From Akebia trifoliata (taxonomy: Eukaryota; Streptophyta; Magnoliopsida; Ranunculales; Lardizabalaceae): a stretch of 64,000 nucleotides of DNA. The notes beneath the pieces were generated by a model. It did no database searches. It saw only the letters and a program-made list of their open reading frames with translations, and had not been told where the DNA came from. The position numbers and the translations under genes are program-made. The DNA lies in the NCBI GenBank assembly GCA_017979445.1, contig CM030706.1, positions 8,480,967 to 8,544,966 of the forward strand, read 5' to 3'. Of this stretch, positions 1 through 9,686 are shown piece by piece (the first letter of the stretch is position 1; each line of letters starts with the position of its first letter).

Positions 1-656
1 AACGTCAATTTTGAACTTCCAATTTCTTCTAATTGGTTCCCAAATTCATCAAAACTACTTCTAATTAATTTTCATATGTGCATCTAGTTTCAATATGTGT
101 TGTGGTGTATTTTATACCAATGTTTGAGTCCGACTCGAAAATTGTGCTCAATTTAATTCCATCCTAATTAATAATTTTATTGGTTTCAATTTCCTACATT
201 ATGATCTGGGTCCATGTGGTTTAGTACATGAAAAATATTAAAGTGACTTGAAATAACATGTGTAGTATCATTCAAAGTGTACTTGAGAGTGTACAAAACC
301 ATAGGTGCTTTCTCTCAAGATACAAGTGTTATACACTCGAGGAAAATCGATGATTCTCTCTATAAAAAAATGTCACTGGAAATGTCATTTTGAGTTGGAA
401 TAGCGGACTTGGTTAGGTGAAACATTATTTCAACCTAACCAAATTTAAGGTTTAGACTCTCTCTCTCTTTGTTTATTTTTCATTCCATGCTACCTAAATA
501 GAAAGTGGACACAAATCAATCTCTTTGAAATCTATTTTAAAATCAATTGTTGTACTGTTAGTTATTTTGATTGAAATTTTATTGTTACAATATGAGACTA
601 GTAAAAATTAAATCCATAAATTTAAAGCACTGATTAACAACTCAACAAGTAATTAT
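1..656. other. AT-rich intergenic DNA
   Basis: No reading frame, repeat boundary or RNA gene can be supported here. The sequence is AT-rich with short homopolymer runs and a (CT)n-like patch near 460. Confidence 0.6.
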
Positions 657-659
657 TAA

Positions 660-1175
660 GGGTATGTTTGATTGCACATGGAAAATAGGGTGGAAAATCA
701 ATTTCCATGGAAAATGACATTTTTCAAGCGTTTGATTGCACATGGAAATGGAAATTCATTTTCCACCCCATTCAAAAAGTCCACTAAATCATGGATTTCA
801 CTTTCCCACCCATATGGGTGGGAAAATGAAATCCACCCATGTTTTCCATCATCAATTATTCCCTACCACCACCACTACCACCACCACCACCACCACCACC
901 ATTACACTAACCTTGCCGTCGTCGTCATCGCCGTCGTCACCGCCGCCACCACCTCCACCATCGTCATCGTAGCAGCCACCGCCACCGCCACCGTCACCCT
1001 CGTCGTCGCCACATCCTCCTTCTCCTCTTCTTATTTTTTCTCTTATTTTTTTATTTTATCCAAGTGAAATCAAACAATGGAATTTGATTTTCCAACCCTA
1101 CCTATTTTCCACAACTAATTTTTCATGGATTTCAAATTCCATGGAAAGTGACTTTCCATGCAATCAAACATACCC
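660..1175. mobile_element. Tourist-like MITE (PIF/Harbinger type)
   Basis: The ends are inverted repeats: GGGTATGTTTGATTGCA at the left, and its complement ending in CATACCC at the right. The element is flanked by TAA at 657-659 and TAA at 1176-1178, the 3-bp duplication typical of PIF/Harbinger. Known Tourist elements have similar GGG-x-CTGTTTG ends. A second copy of the subterminal motif TTTGATTGCACATGGAAA lies near 730. At 516 bp it encodes no transposase and would need one in trans. The centre is a CCA/CCG-rich simple repeat. Confidence 0.8.
863..1013. repeat. CCA/CCG trinucleotide-rich tract inside the MITE
   Basis: An imperfect run of ACC, GTC and GCC triplets fills the middle of the MITE. 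It keeps several frames open, which explains the proline-, threonine- and histidine-rich ORFs here. These are not credible proteins. Confidence 0.8.
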
Positions 1176-1178
1176 TAA

Positions 1179-2212
1179 AGGTATTTTGCATAATCCTTTT
1201 TTCAAGTAAGAGAACACTTGTTTTATTATAAATAATAATCCTCTTATTTGCAGAAAATACATTTTATAATCTCTGTATTTTTTTTTAAAAACTTTATTTC
1301 AAGTGGAATTTTGGCAATTCCATAATTCACTAAATCATCTTTTTTGTTTGGTTGATAACTTAATATATATCCATAATTCAAAAAATTTTACTGCGTGTGA
1401 AAATAATGGAACTAATTTATTCTCATGAAAGAAAGTATTAAAATTACAAAAGTAAACGAAGTACTTGCTGCATTAACATACATATGAATTTACAAAAATA
1501 TTCTTATACCTACATATTAGAATTTCAAACATCTATCGTCAAGAAAACTATTCAAACTACAAAATATTTTTTAGTACCTTTGGCGATAACATGCATATAA
1601 ATTTAAAAAAATACCCCCCGTAATGAGTGATATTTTTCTAAAAACATTGATAATGGGTACTTTTGTAATTTTCATATGTAAGTAAATATATCTTCGATGA
1701 GACGTATTTTGTGAATTCATATGCATCTTATTGTAGAAAGTATTGAGGAGTACTTTTGTAATAAAGTTTTTTGATGATGGGTATTTTTGTAATTTTGATA
1801 TATAATTTAATGTATCTTTGATGAGGAAAATTTTCGTAAATTTATGTGCATAGTACAAAGTATTGAGGGTATTTTTATAATTTAATTATTAATTTGATAT
1901 GCACAGGTCGAAGTCCAATAATTTTGCAAATGATTTGCAGTACTTTGTTACTTTAAATCAATTGTTGAAATTTCTTATGAAAGCAAATTTTTTGTAATAC
2001 AAATCATTTGCATTGTGTAACTAAGCACCTATAAAATTTATTTCAACATGCAAATAATTTGTAGCACACCAAGCAAAGATTTGCATTGTGAAACCTAGCA
2101 ACCATAAAATTGATTTTGCCAAATTATTTGAATTTGTAAGTAATTTGTAGCATACCAAGTAAGGCCTAGGTGTTGAAGTATTTTTTGTAGATACACTCTG
2201 ATTGTCTAGAGT
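1179..2212. other. AT-rich intergenic DNA
   Basis: No gene is seen. It contains the degenerate direct repeat listed separately and several copies of a loosely repeated phrase about AAATGATTTGCAGTA near 1925-2160. Confidence 0.5.
1655..1885. repeat. Two degenerate direct repeats of about 124 bp
   Basis: Phrases of the type GGGTAYTTTTGTAATTTT, then TATCTTTGATGAG, then AAAGTATTGAGG occur in the same order from 1655 and again from 1779. Related phrases in reverse orientation can be traced weakly in 1490-1600. The origin is not identified. Confidence 0.5.
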
Positions 2213-2770
2213 GTTGGAATCCTATATAACGTGTGGCCTCATTGACCTCCACGGTTTTGGTTTCCAAATCGCATAAGGATTCTATAAATTAATGGATATC
2301 AATATTATTAAGAATCCAATATAATTAGAATTAATATATTCTTTAAGATTTAGTAGGAAACCTTCTAAAAGAATGATTCTAGGCCCTCAACCTTTGTTTA
2401 TAAAAGGGATGACCTACCTCATATTAAAAACGTTGAATAAATAATGATTTGTGGAGAACGCACAAAATAAAATAATAATAAAAGAAGTGATTTTCATCAA
2501 TCACCAATCCAGCCGATCTACATAAAAAGAAGGGGGAAGGTGAGTCTAGCAATAAAAGTTCAACTTGATTGGGGTTTCGAAGGTTGCATGGAACGTGGTT
2601 TGAAGGACACACCTCCAACATATTAAATCAACAGTTTTGCGATGACACAAAGTAAGTAATCATAACCTTGTTTTAATTTAATATGAATGGTATGTTTTAA
2701 ATATGCGATTGATTAGATTCTATTGGGACAATGAAAGTCATGTTGAAGATTTGAATGCTCAAATTTTACA
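2213..2770. repeat. Dispersed repeat, copy 1; LTR-like
   Basis: From about 2280 to 2760 this matches 60048-60530 in order. Shared pieces include GGATATCAATATT, AGGCCCTCAACCT, TATAAAAG, CATCAATCAC and GGTGAGTCTAG. It starts TGTTGGAATCC and has a TATA-like TATAAAAG near 2400. A segment near 2625-2650 faintly resembles the junction of a copia LTR with its primer site. It is probably an LTR plus leader fragment of an unnamed retroelement; the class is inference. Confidence 0.5.
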
Positions 2771-3634
2771 ACATATAGCATTTAAAATTTAAAATATAAA
2801 AATATATATATATATATAAAAAAAAAGAAAAGAAAAAAAAAAGAAAAGAAAAAGGAACATCATTAAAGTCCTATCACACATCTTGAGAATTATTACAAAT
2901 TTCAGAATCCAGAGTCATGATCGAATGAATGTAAATCATTTGATTAAGCTTGAGCATTTGAAATATTTGCGAGTGATAAAAGACTGGAGGGGTTTGGAGT
3001 CAAACAATGTTTGTAACTGGTTGGTGACACTTTTTGTGGTACAAACCAATCGTTGAAATTCTTAAAAAATATATATTATTAGGTGGTCGATGAAAATCAT
3101 TTACACTTAGTCAACAGTTACCAATAAAATTCTTAATTTCAAGAATCTTTTTGTATTTGTAAATGATTTGTGTGACCTTATGAGTATGATGGTATATCAC
3201 TTTTCCATAACTTAATATTTGGAATTGCAATTTTATGTTGGTGTGAAACTTGAATTTATTTTCTTTTGAATTTGACCCAATTTGCTAATTTTATATGTAG
3301 TTTATATGGTTCTAATCCATATCCAACCTATATGATATTTTTCAGATCTCCAACTCCTCAAGATCTGTATAGTATTAAATGCTCCACTCCTAGAATTTTG
3401 TGTTGTAGAAAATGTTTTACTTCGATTATTTTCTCTGATGATCTTCTTTTACCATCTTCTCCGCCAATCTTCACTGGAAAGACATATGTGTGGCGTCAAC
3501 CAAAAAATAAAGAGTTCTTGTGTGGCTTGTGTCTTGGGGCTTGTGTGTGAGACATCTCCCTATTTATAAAGTGAGCTCACCAATCTATGGTATTAAAACT
3601 CATTTGTAACTTATCGTTTCCGATATTGTTTATA
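2771..3634. other. AT-rich intergenic DNA
   Basis: An A-rich purine tract lies at about 2795-2855. A 94-codon ORF at 3266-3550 has no recognisable domain and is not supported as a gene. Nothing else is recognised. Confidence 0.5.
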
Positions 3635-3821
3635 GCCCGTTTGGATACAAAGTAGAAAATAGTTTTTTGAAAGTAGAAAATAATTTCTTTTTGCTTCTTA
3701 AAAAGCTAAAATTGTTTACTTTTTAAAAGTAGTTTTGTAAAACGAATCAAAAAGAACTTTTTTTACTTTTCAACTTTCAAAAGTAAAAAATAATTTACTT
3801 TTTTATGTGTATCCAAATGGG
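3635..3821. mobile_element. Small MITE-like inverted-repeat element
   Basis: The left end reads GCCCGTTTGGATACA and the right end reads GTATCCAAATGGG, an imperfect terminal inverted repeat of about 14 bp. The interior is made of AAAGTAGAAAATA-type repeats that fold back on each other. Ends of the CCCGTTTGGATAC type are common in plant MITEs. A clean target duplication is not visible, so the superfamily is left open. Confidence 0.6.
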
Positions 3822-4781
3822 TTTTAAACATTTAAGTCCTTAAAGACCCCATGATGTTTTAATGCCTTTAAAGAATCATTCCTCATTATTCTTGTAACTT
3901 ACATGAGGAGTGGTATTTATTTCGCAACTGCTTCAACTCGGCGATTATTCAAATTTTCAAGTTGACTTAGTCAAGTTATTTATCTGTAGCTTTTTTAGGT
4001 ATGATATTTGTTTTACCTTGATGGTTGAGTTTATTGTAGTAATTAATATTTGTTACTTGGGTTTTGTTTAGGGACATCAACCTATGTTTACATGTTTAGT
4101 TATTTTGTCATTAAAGTATAGTTTTAAATACATCAACAATTATTTAAGAAGTTTTAAATTATCGATTTTTTTGTTGGAATTTCCATAGAATTTTTTCATA
4201 ATATATTTTTTTCTCAAATTTTATAAAATATTGAGGGTATTTTAAGATATTTTTCAAATAATTAATGATTAAACTTTTAGTTTGAGAGAGAAAAAACACT
4301 TTCTTTTCTAATTTATTTATATTTTTTAATCAATTTTTTCAGTGAAATGTAGAGGCATGTAGTGTTTGATTCCTATTATGGTGATCCATGTGGGCAAAAT
4401 GACCCTTAGTAAGATTTAAGGCTAGTATGTCTACGTGATAATGAAATACACTTTGCTTAGCCAATAATAATAATAATAATGAAAAACAATTTTTTTATTA
4501 AGTTAGAAAGGAAAGTTTTTCGACCACATCACCTTATAGCATACAAAAGCATGATCTGATTCCACATGGTTGTAACGGACAAAATTATATGAACTTTGAA
4601 AAAAAAATCAAGAGTTATTTTTCACCATTGAACTTTATGGTTGTGTGACTTTATTTTTAGTAATGGTATTTTATTTTCTTATGGTGGAAGTGAAACTTTT
4701 TTTTAGTAAAGATTAGAATATTTTTAATAAAGTTTAGAATTTTATTAAATAGGTTATATATGTGAGTTGGGACAAGTTATA
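3822..4781. other. AT-rich intergenic DNA
   Basis: No gene or element boundary is seen. A short (AAT)n run lies at about 4464-4480. Confidence 0.5.
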
Positions 4782-4790
4782 TAGAATCAC

Positions 4791-5403
4791 GGGGAAATTA
4801 TCCATAAAAACCAAATAAAAAAATTAATTTATAAAAAAGTATCAATTTTGTAGAAATTATCGATAAGAACCCATTTCGGCCTTTTAAGGGTCGAAAATTT
4901 GTTTTAAATTAAAAAAAAGAATTACAAATTAAAAATTCCAATTTTCGGCCCTTAAAGGGCCAAATTTTTTATATATCACAATATTCTAGTTTTTGGGCCT
5001 TAAAAAGGCTGAATTTATTTATTATTAATTTTTTTTATAAAAAAAGAAGGCAATAATTGCCGCCACTACTTTTTTTATTTTATTTTTTCTGGCACGTTTA
5101 GGAACCATTTTCGGTTATTCCTAATTCGATAGGAACGATTTTCGACTGTTCCTAATTCTCAGGAATAATTTTGTTTTAATTTTTTTAAAATCTTTTTTTT
5201 ATTAAGTTTTTATTATGATTTCCCCTTTGTTTAACCACGCATTTGACCCCACACGTAAAAGACAAAATGGCAGGATAAAATTTATATTTCGACCGTTGAT
5301 CTCGACTACAAATACAAGGAATGAGTCTCAATAAAGATGGACTGTTGGATTAGATTGCATGACCAAAGTTTGACCATGCAAACACCCGGTCACCGAAGTT
5401 AAA
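4791..5403 (+). repeat. Left terminal inverted repeat arm of the Mutator-like element
   Basis: It pairs with 5703-6298. It includes the AAGGGTCGAAAAT, GGAACGATTTTCGACTGTTCC and CAATAAAGATGGACTGTTGG regions, each found in reverse complement in the other arm. Confidence 0.85.
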
Positions 5404-5702
5404 GACATGCACCTTGATTATGATAATCTCTTGTAAATCAATGAAAAAAAATATCCAAATGAAAAAAATAAAAAATAAAATCTTTCTTTTATTTTCTCAA
5501 ACCTAGTAATCTTTAACTCATGTAGATGATGATGACTACAATAATGATGATGATGACGACGATGATGATGGAGAGGAGTATGGTCATCATCATCATCAAA
5601 CTGATTTGGTCTACATATATTAGATTTATTAAAATATAAAATTAATTTTAAATAATTAAAACATAATTTTAAATTTTATGGCCATCATCATCATCAAACT
5701 AC
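5404..5702. repeat. Core of the Mutator-like element with GAT/CAT triplets
   Basis: It has an ATGATG/GACGATG triplet tract at about 5525-5572. It also has two direct copies of a phrase of the type CATCATCATCATCAAACT near 5585 and 5683. No coding capacity is seen. Confidence 0.7.
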
Positions 5703-6298
5703 TTTTAACGTCGGTAACCGGGTGTTTGCGTGGTCAAAATTCAGTCACGCAATCTAATCCAACAGTCCATCTTTATTGAGACTCATTCCTTATTTTGTAG
5801 TCAAGATCAACGGTCGAAATGTAAATTTTATCCCACCATTTTGTCGTCTACATGTCAGGTTAAACGTGTGGTTAAACAAAGGGGAAATCATAAAAAAAAC
5901 CTAATAAAAAAATATTTTACAAAAATTAAAATAAAAATATTTTGAAACATTAAGAATAATTGAAAATCGTTCCTATAGCATTATGAACAATCAAAAACCG
6001 TTCCTGTAGCATTAGGAACAGTCGAAAACCACTCCTAAACGTGCTAGAAAAATAATAAAAATACAAAAAGTAGCGGCCACAATTGTTGACTTCTTTTTTT
6101 ATAAAAAAAATAATTAAAAAACTTCAGCCCTTAAAGAGTCGAAAATTGGAATTGTTTATTCGCAATTTCTTTTTTTTTTATTTAAAACAAATTTTCAACC
6201 CTTAAAGGGCCTAAATGGGTTCCTATCGACAATTTCCACAAAATTGATACTTTTTTGTAAATTAATTTTTTTATTAGATTTTTATTGATAATTTCCCC
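5703..6298 (-). repeat. Right terminal inverted repeat arm of the Mutator-like element
   Basis: It is the reverse complement of the left arm with scattered mismatches and small indels. The ORF at 5730-5945 lies wholly inside the arm and is not a gene. Confidence 0.85.
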
Positions 6299-6307
6299 TA
6301 GAATCAC

Positions 6308-6597
6308 ACGTTTTTATTTTGTTTGTGTTTAATCATTGTGTGGCTTTCTAGTCTTCTCAAGTGTTGTTTTAAACATGCATACTTTAGAAAATATAACATG
6401 TCTGGTTTCAGTACTATTTGACTCAGTTTTGGAAATTCATGATTTTGATTAATGTTAAACACTCAAGTAAATGTGTATGCTGTGACAACCAATTGTTTGC
6501 TTAATTAATAACATATGTGAAATCTCATTATTAGTTATTAATTATTTGGTAAAGGTAATAAATGTTAGTTTCTTTTGCTTTTTGAATTTGATTAGGT
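6308..6597. other. AT-rich DNA, nothing recognised
   Basis: No feature is seen apart from an AT-rich background. Confidence 0.4.
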
Positions 6598-7611
6598 TTG
6601 TTATCTATATGGTCAACTCTCCACCACCTTCAATCAAATTATTCTTATAAGTTATATTTTTTTTGTAAACAAAAAAAACATAAGACGGGTGGTTGGCAGT
6701 CCACAAGAATAAAGCTCTTCATCGATAGTCATAAAATGAGTGAGGGTAGCACTCTCGCTCCTGAGTTGACTAAATCTCTCGTAAGTGATGTCATTTTTTT
6801 AATCAAATTTTTTATTTTTATTTTTGAAAAAATTATTTATCATCTTAATGTTTTCATTGGTTTGTAAGATAAATTAAATAGTCTTATTAAAAAAGATCAT
6901 AGTTTTGCTTATAAAGATCTCGACCATGATCCTATTTTCATTGTATGTATGAATTATATTATTTAATTTTTATTTTTTTATTTACATATATTATATTAAT
7001 CTTAATTGTGCATAGTTGTTTAGGAAATATGGAAAAAACATAGTAAGAGGAATGGGGGTGGAGTTTCAAAAACTTCATTACGTTATACAACTCTAAGTCA
7101 GAATCATATGGATAAGTTCAAAAGTGATATGATTAACTTAACTCAACTAATTCATGCACTAATGAAAGATAAGAAGAAGAAAAAGAATAAGAACAAAAAA
7201 CAAAAGAAATCATCTACATTTGAAGTTGAAGGTCTTTCTACTCAGGTAAGATATAAAAACACTTTAGTTTTAAAGATTTTTCATTTAATTTTTCATTAAT
7301 ATTTAATTCATATAAATGATGGATTTCAATTTACATATCTAATAATAAAAAATAATTTTATTTTATAGGCGACGTCAAATTCTACAATTCCTAATAGGCA
7401 AGAACATAAAGAACCAGTATCAGAGCCATTATCATCATTGAATAATGGTAAAGTATATTATTGATAAACTTTAGAAATAATGTGATCTACACCAAAAGAA
7501 TATCCTACTTTAGAAATAAAACATGAGAAGCCAGATAAAGAGTATTATTCGATTTGTAGCGATGAGATTGTTGACTCTTCGACGGAGTTAATGGATATAA
7601 CTGGTCTCTAA
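6598..7611 (+). pseudogene. En/Spm (CACTA)-type transposase remnant with exon-intron structure
   Basis: Four or five short coding blocks read in the same direction. The first contains RIKLFIDSHKMSEGSTLAPE. The second (about 6870-6942) reads KLNSLIKKDHSFAYKDLDHD. The third (about 7025-7244) ends in a Lys-rich stretch. The fourth (from 7369) ends at a stop at 7462-7464, and an open stretch follows to 7611. The first block recalls the plant Ptta/En/Spm 'transposase_24' domain, which has a conserved xxLFxxTHxxxxG segment. Plausible GT and AG sites separate the blocks (GTAAGT at 6781, CAG|GTAAGA at 7242-7250). The first two blocks do not join in frame with the best donor. It is read as a decayed fragment of a CACTA-associated gene; a host gene with a similar domain is not excluded. 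Confidence 0.5.
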
Positions 7612-9140
7612 GGGATTTTACTTGATATTCTTTGAGGTGAAGTGATTAGATGAATTAAGAGCCACTGTTGTGTCTTTTGAGAGACTCATGTTTTATTAAT
7701 TTTTCTATAACACGTTTTCACATATAACTTTGACTTATATTAAGTAAATTTTTTTGAACATTTTAAATCATTTTTTAAGGTTTTATTATTCTTTGATACT
7801 ATGGATTGAATGTTAATTGATGTGGATGGGGATGAAGATGGGAGTGAATGTAGATATGGATGTGTATTTTTTAGAAAGTACAAGTTGAAGACATTTAACA
7901 TTTGGGCACTTTGAGAAATATCTTCTGTTTGGGCTTTACAATAATTCGATGGCCTAAGGCCGTTGAATTTATTAAAATCCCAACCGTCGAATCTATTGTT
8001 TTCAATGGTTCAAATCCATCAAATTTATTTTTTTCGACTGTTTTCAAGACCGACGAAAATAATTTTTATGACTTATAGCCATCGGATTTTTTTCCGACAT
8101 GGCCCAATTCAACGGATGAGGTAGTCGAAATTTGCATGATTTGACAGTTTTGGGCCATCAATTTTGGGGTATTTTCACATATTACGCCTAGTTTGACCAA
8201 TGGCCTAGTGCACAATGGAATACGCCCAATTAATGCCCGACTCTCTCTCTCTCTCTCTCTCGGGTGCAAAGATGAGGGCTATCAATGTGCCAAGTTTGAG
8301 CCGGAATTAGTTGACTTCTACCCCTTACCCTCACGGAATTGGTTTTATAAAATATTAAATGTATCATTTTTTTAATATATTTTTTTCATCAAAATAGGGG
8401 TCCAAAACTGTTAGAGATGTAAACTTATTATTTATAATATATTTTAGTAATTTTTTGTTAAAAAATCATACACCTCTACACAAAATAATACATATAAAAT
8501 ATACATGCAAGTTGCAAGTTGTGCTGCACTAGGCATTATTAAGCCCTTAGAATTTTTTAGTTTGACCACACCTTTGTGGGCTAGATCAAGGCCATAACCC
8601 TCCTTTAGTCCGTCGAGCATGGCCAAATTAGTGGACCAATGTGCTTGATTGGCAGCCCAACTCATGAAATGGTCCAAATTCAGTTGTGAGCTGGATTAGA
8701 TGGGGATGGTTTGGGCTTACTAAATTTCCTAACCATGCTTCCCACTGAATAAATAGACAGGTCTTGGACTAGGTTTTAATTAAAATTGGTTCATGGAAGA
8801 CTCGGACAGTCCAAGCCCAATCTATGTACTCCCTGATAAAAATGACTCAGGATCCAATACCATGTCTCATTCCCATAAAATTGAATAGGTGACCATGTGG
8901 TATGTTTTAGTTGGTGTTTAAAACACCTCGGACTCCTAATCAAGCCATTCAAGCAGCCCAAGGTGTTTGAATTCCAAAAAAAAAAAGAAAAAAAAGAAAA
9001 AAAAATGTGTCACGTAAAAACCTAACATTTTTATACAAACAGGACACTGTTCTTGATCACAAGTCAATAAAAATTGGATTTGCTTGTCTTACTGGAATAA
9101 GATGCAAAACACTTTCCTTACTACTTAAGTTAGTCCTGAT
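7612..9140. other. AT-rich intergenic DNA
   Basis: Around 7935-8110 there are several phrases of the type CCGTCGAAT or CCATCGGATTT in alternating orientation, like the subterminal repeats of a DNA transposon. An A-rich run lies at about 8977-9005. No gene is supported. Confidence 0.4.
8241..8261. repeat. (CT)n microsatellite
   Basis: An uninterrupted CT dinucleotide run of 10.5 units. Confidence 0.95.
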
Positions 9141-9230
9141 CACTACATCATAATAGGTATAAAACGACTCCAAATTTGTGGAGCAGTCATTTTTTAGCGA
9201 CTGATAGAAACAGTGGCTGCCATTAATTTA
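9141..9230 (+). mobile_element. Possible CACTA transposon terminus
   Basis: The sequence CACTACATCATAATAGG at 9141 has the form of a CACTA element end. It is followed by AACGACTCC and TTTAGCGACTG phrases that could be subterminal repeats. No matching TAGTG end was found, so the element is either truncated, very large, or a false reading. Confidence 0.35.
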
Positions 9231-9290
9231 CACGGATTTCACTCGGGTTTGGATCGTCCGTAGTTTTGCATTCCACACCAACGATCGCCC

Positions 9291-9681
9291 GCGCGTACCC
9301 ATCATGAATTACTTTCTCTCTAACTCAACTTTCTAGGGTTTTACTTCATTTCACCTTTCTCCTCACTTCCATATCTCTCAGATGCAGTCGCAATTAGGTT
9401 TGAAGTCTTTAGGGGTTTCGCTTTCTCTCATGCAATTGGTTGAACTCTCTAAGGTTTTTATTTTTGTCGATTCCTTTCAGATTTTCTCTCAGACGCAATA
9501 GGATTTCAGTTCTCAAGTGTTTCGATCTCTCTAAGGAGAAATCGGATTTCAACTCTTTGCGTTTCGATCTCTCGTAGATTGGAAGCTGAATTTTTACTAG
9601 GGTGTTTTCATTCTTCAAGGTACGATCTATCTTGGTTTTGATCTCTCTCGTACGAAATCAGATTTCAACTCTCTAGGTTTC
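9291..9681 (+). other. 5'-UTR-like CT-rich sequence, part 1 (interrupted)
   Basis: CT-rich, with repeated phrases such as GTTTCGATCTCTC and GGATTTCAACTCT, like the leader of a plant gene. The solo LTR interrupts it at 9682-9686. The same style of sequence resumes at 12850 and again at 17645 after a copia insertion. No start codon with a following coding region is seen. Confidence 0.35.
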
Positions 9682-9686
9682 GATCT

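Larger units (their letters stand above)
4791..6298. mobile_element. Mutator-like foldback element with ~600-bp TIRs
   Basis: The left end GGGGAAATTATC and the right end GATAATTTCCCC are inverted, and the similarity continues inward for about 600 bp. The flanks carry an identical 9-bp duplication TAGAATCAC at 4782-4790 and 6299-6307, as expected for Mutator-like elements. The left arm is 4791-5403 and the right arm is 5703-6298. The core of about 300 bp has no transposase, so the element is non-autonomous. The arms have drifted but still contain long matches, for example around the phrase AACACCCGGT near the inner ends. A transcript would fold into a long hairpin. Confidence 0.88.

Noticed and set aside
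672..1067. His/Thr/Pro-rich ORFs in the first MITE
   Set aside because: Produced by a CCA/CCG triplet repeat inside a non-coding MITE.
4351..4375. Right-hand CACTA end (ATGTAGTG)
   Set aside because: The sequence next to it does not mirror the CACTACATCATAATAGG end at 9141.
5730..5945. 71-codon ORF
   Set aside because: Lies wholly in the right inverted arm of the Mutator-like element; the other arm does not keep it.
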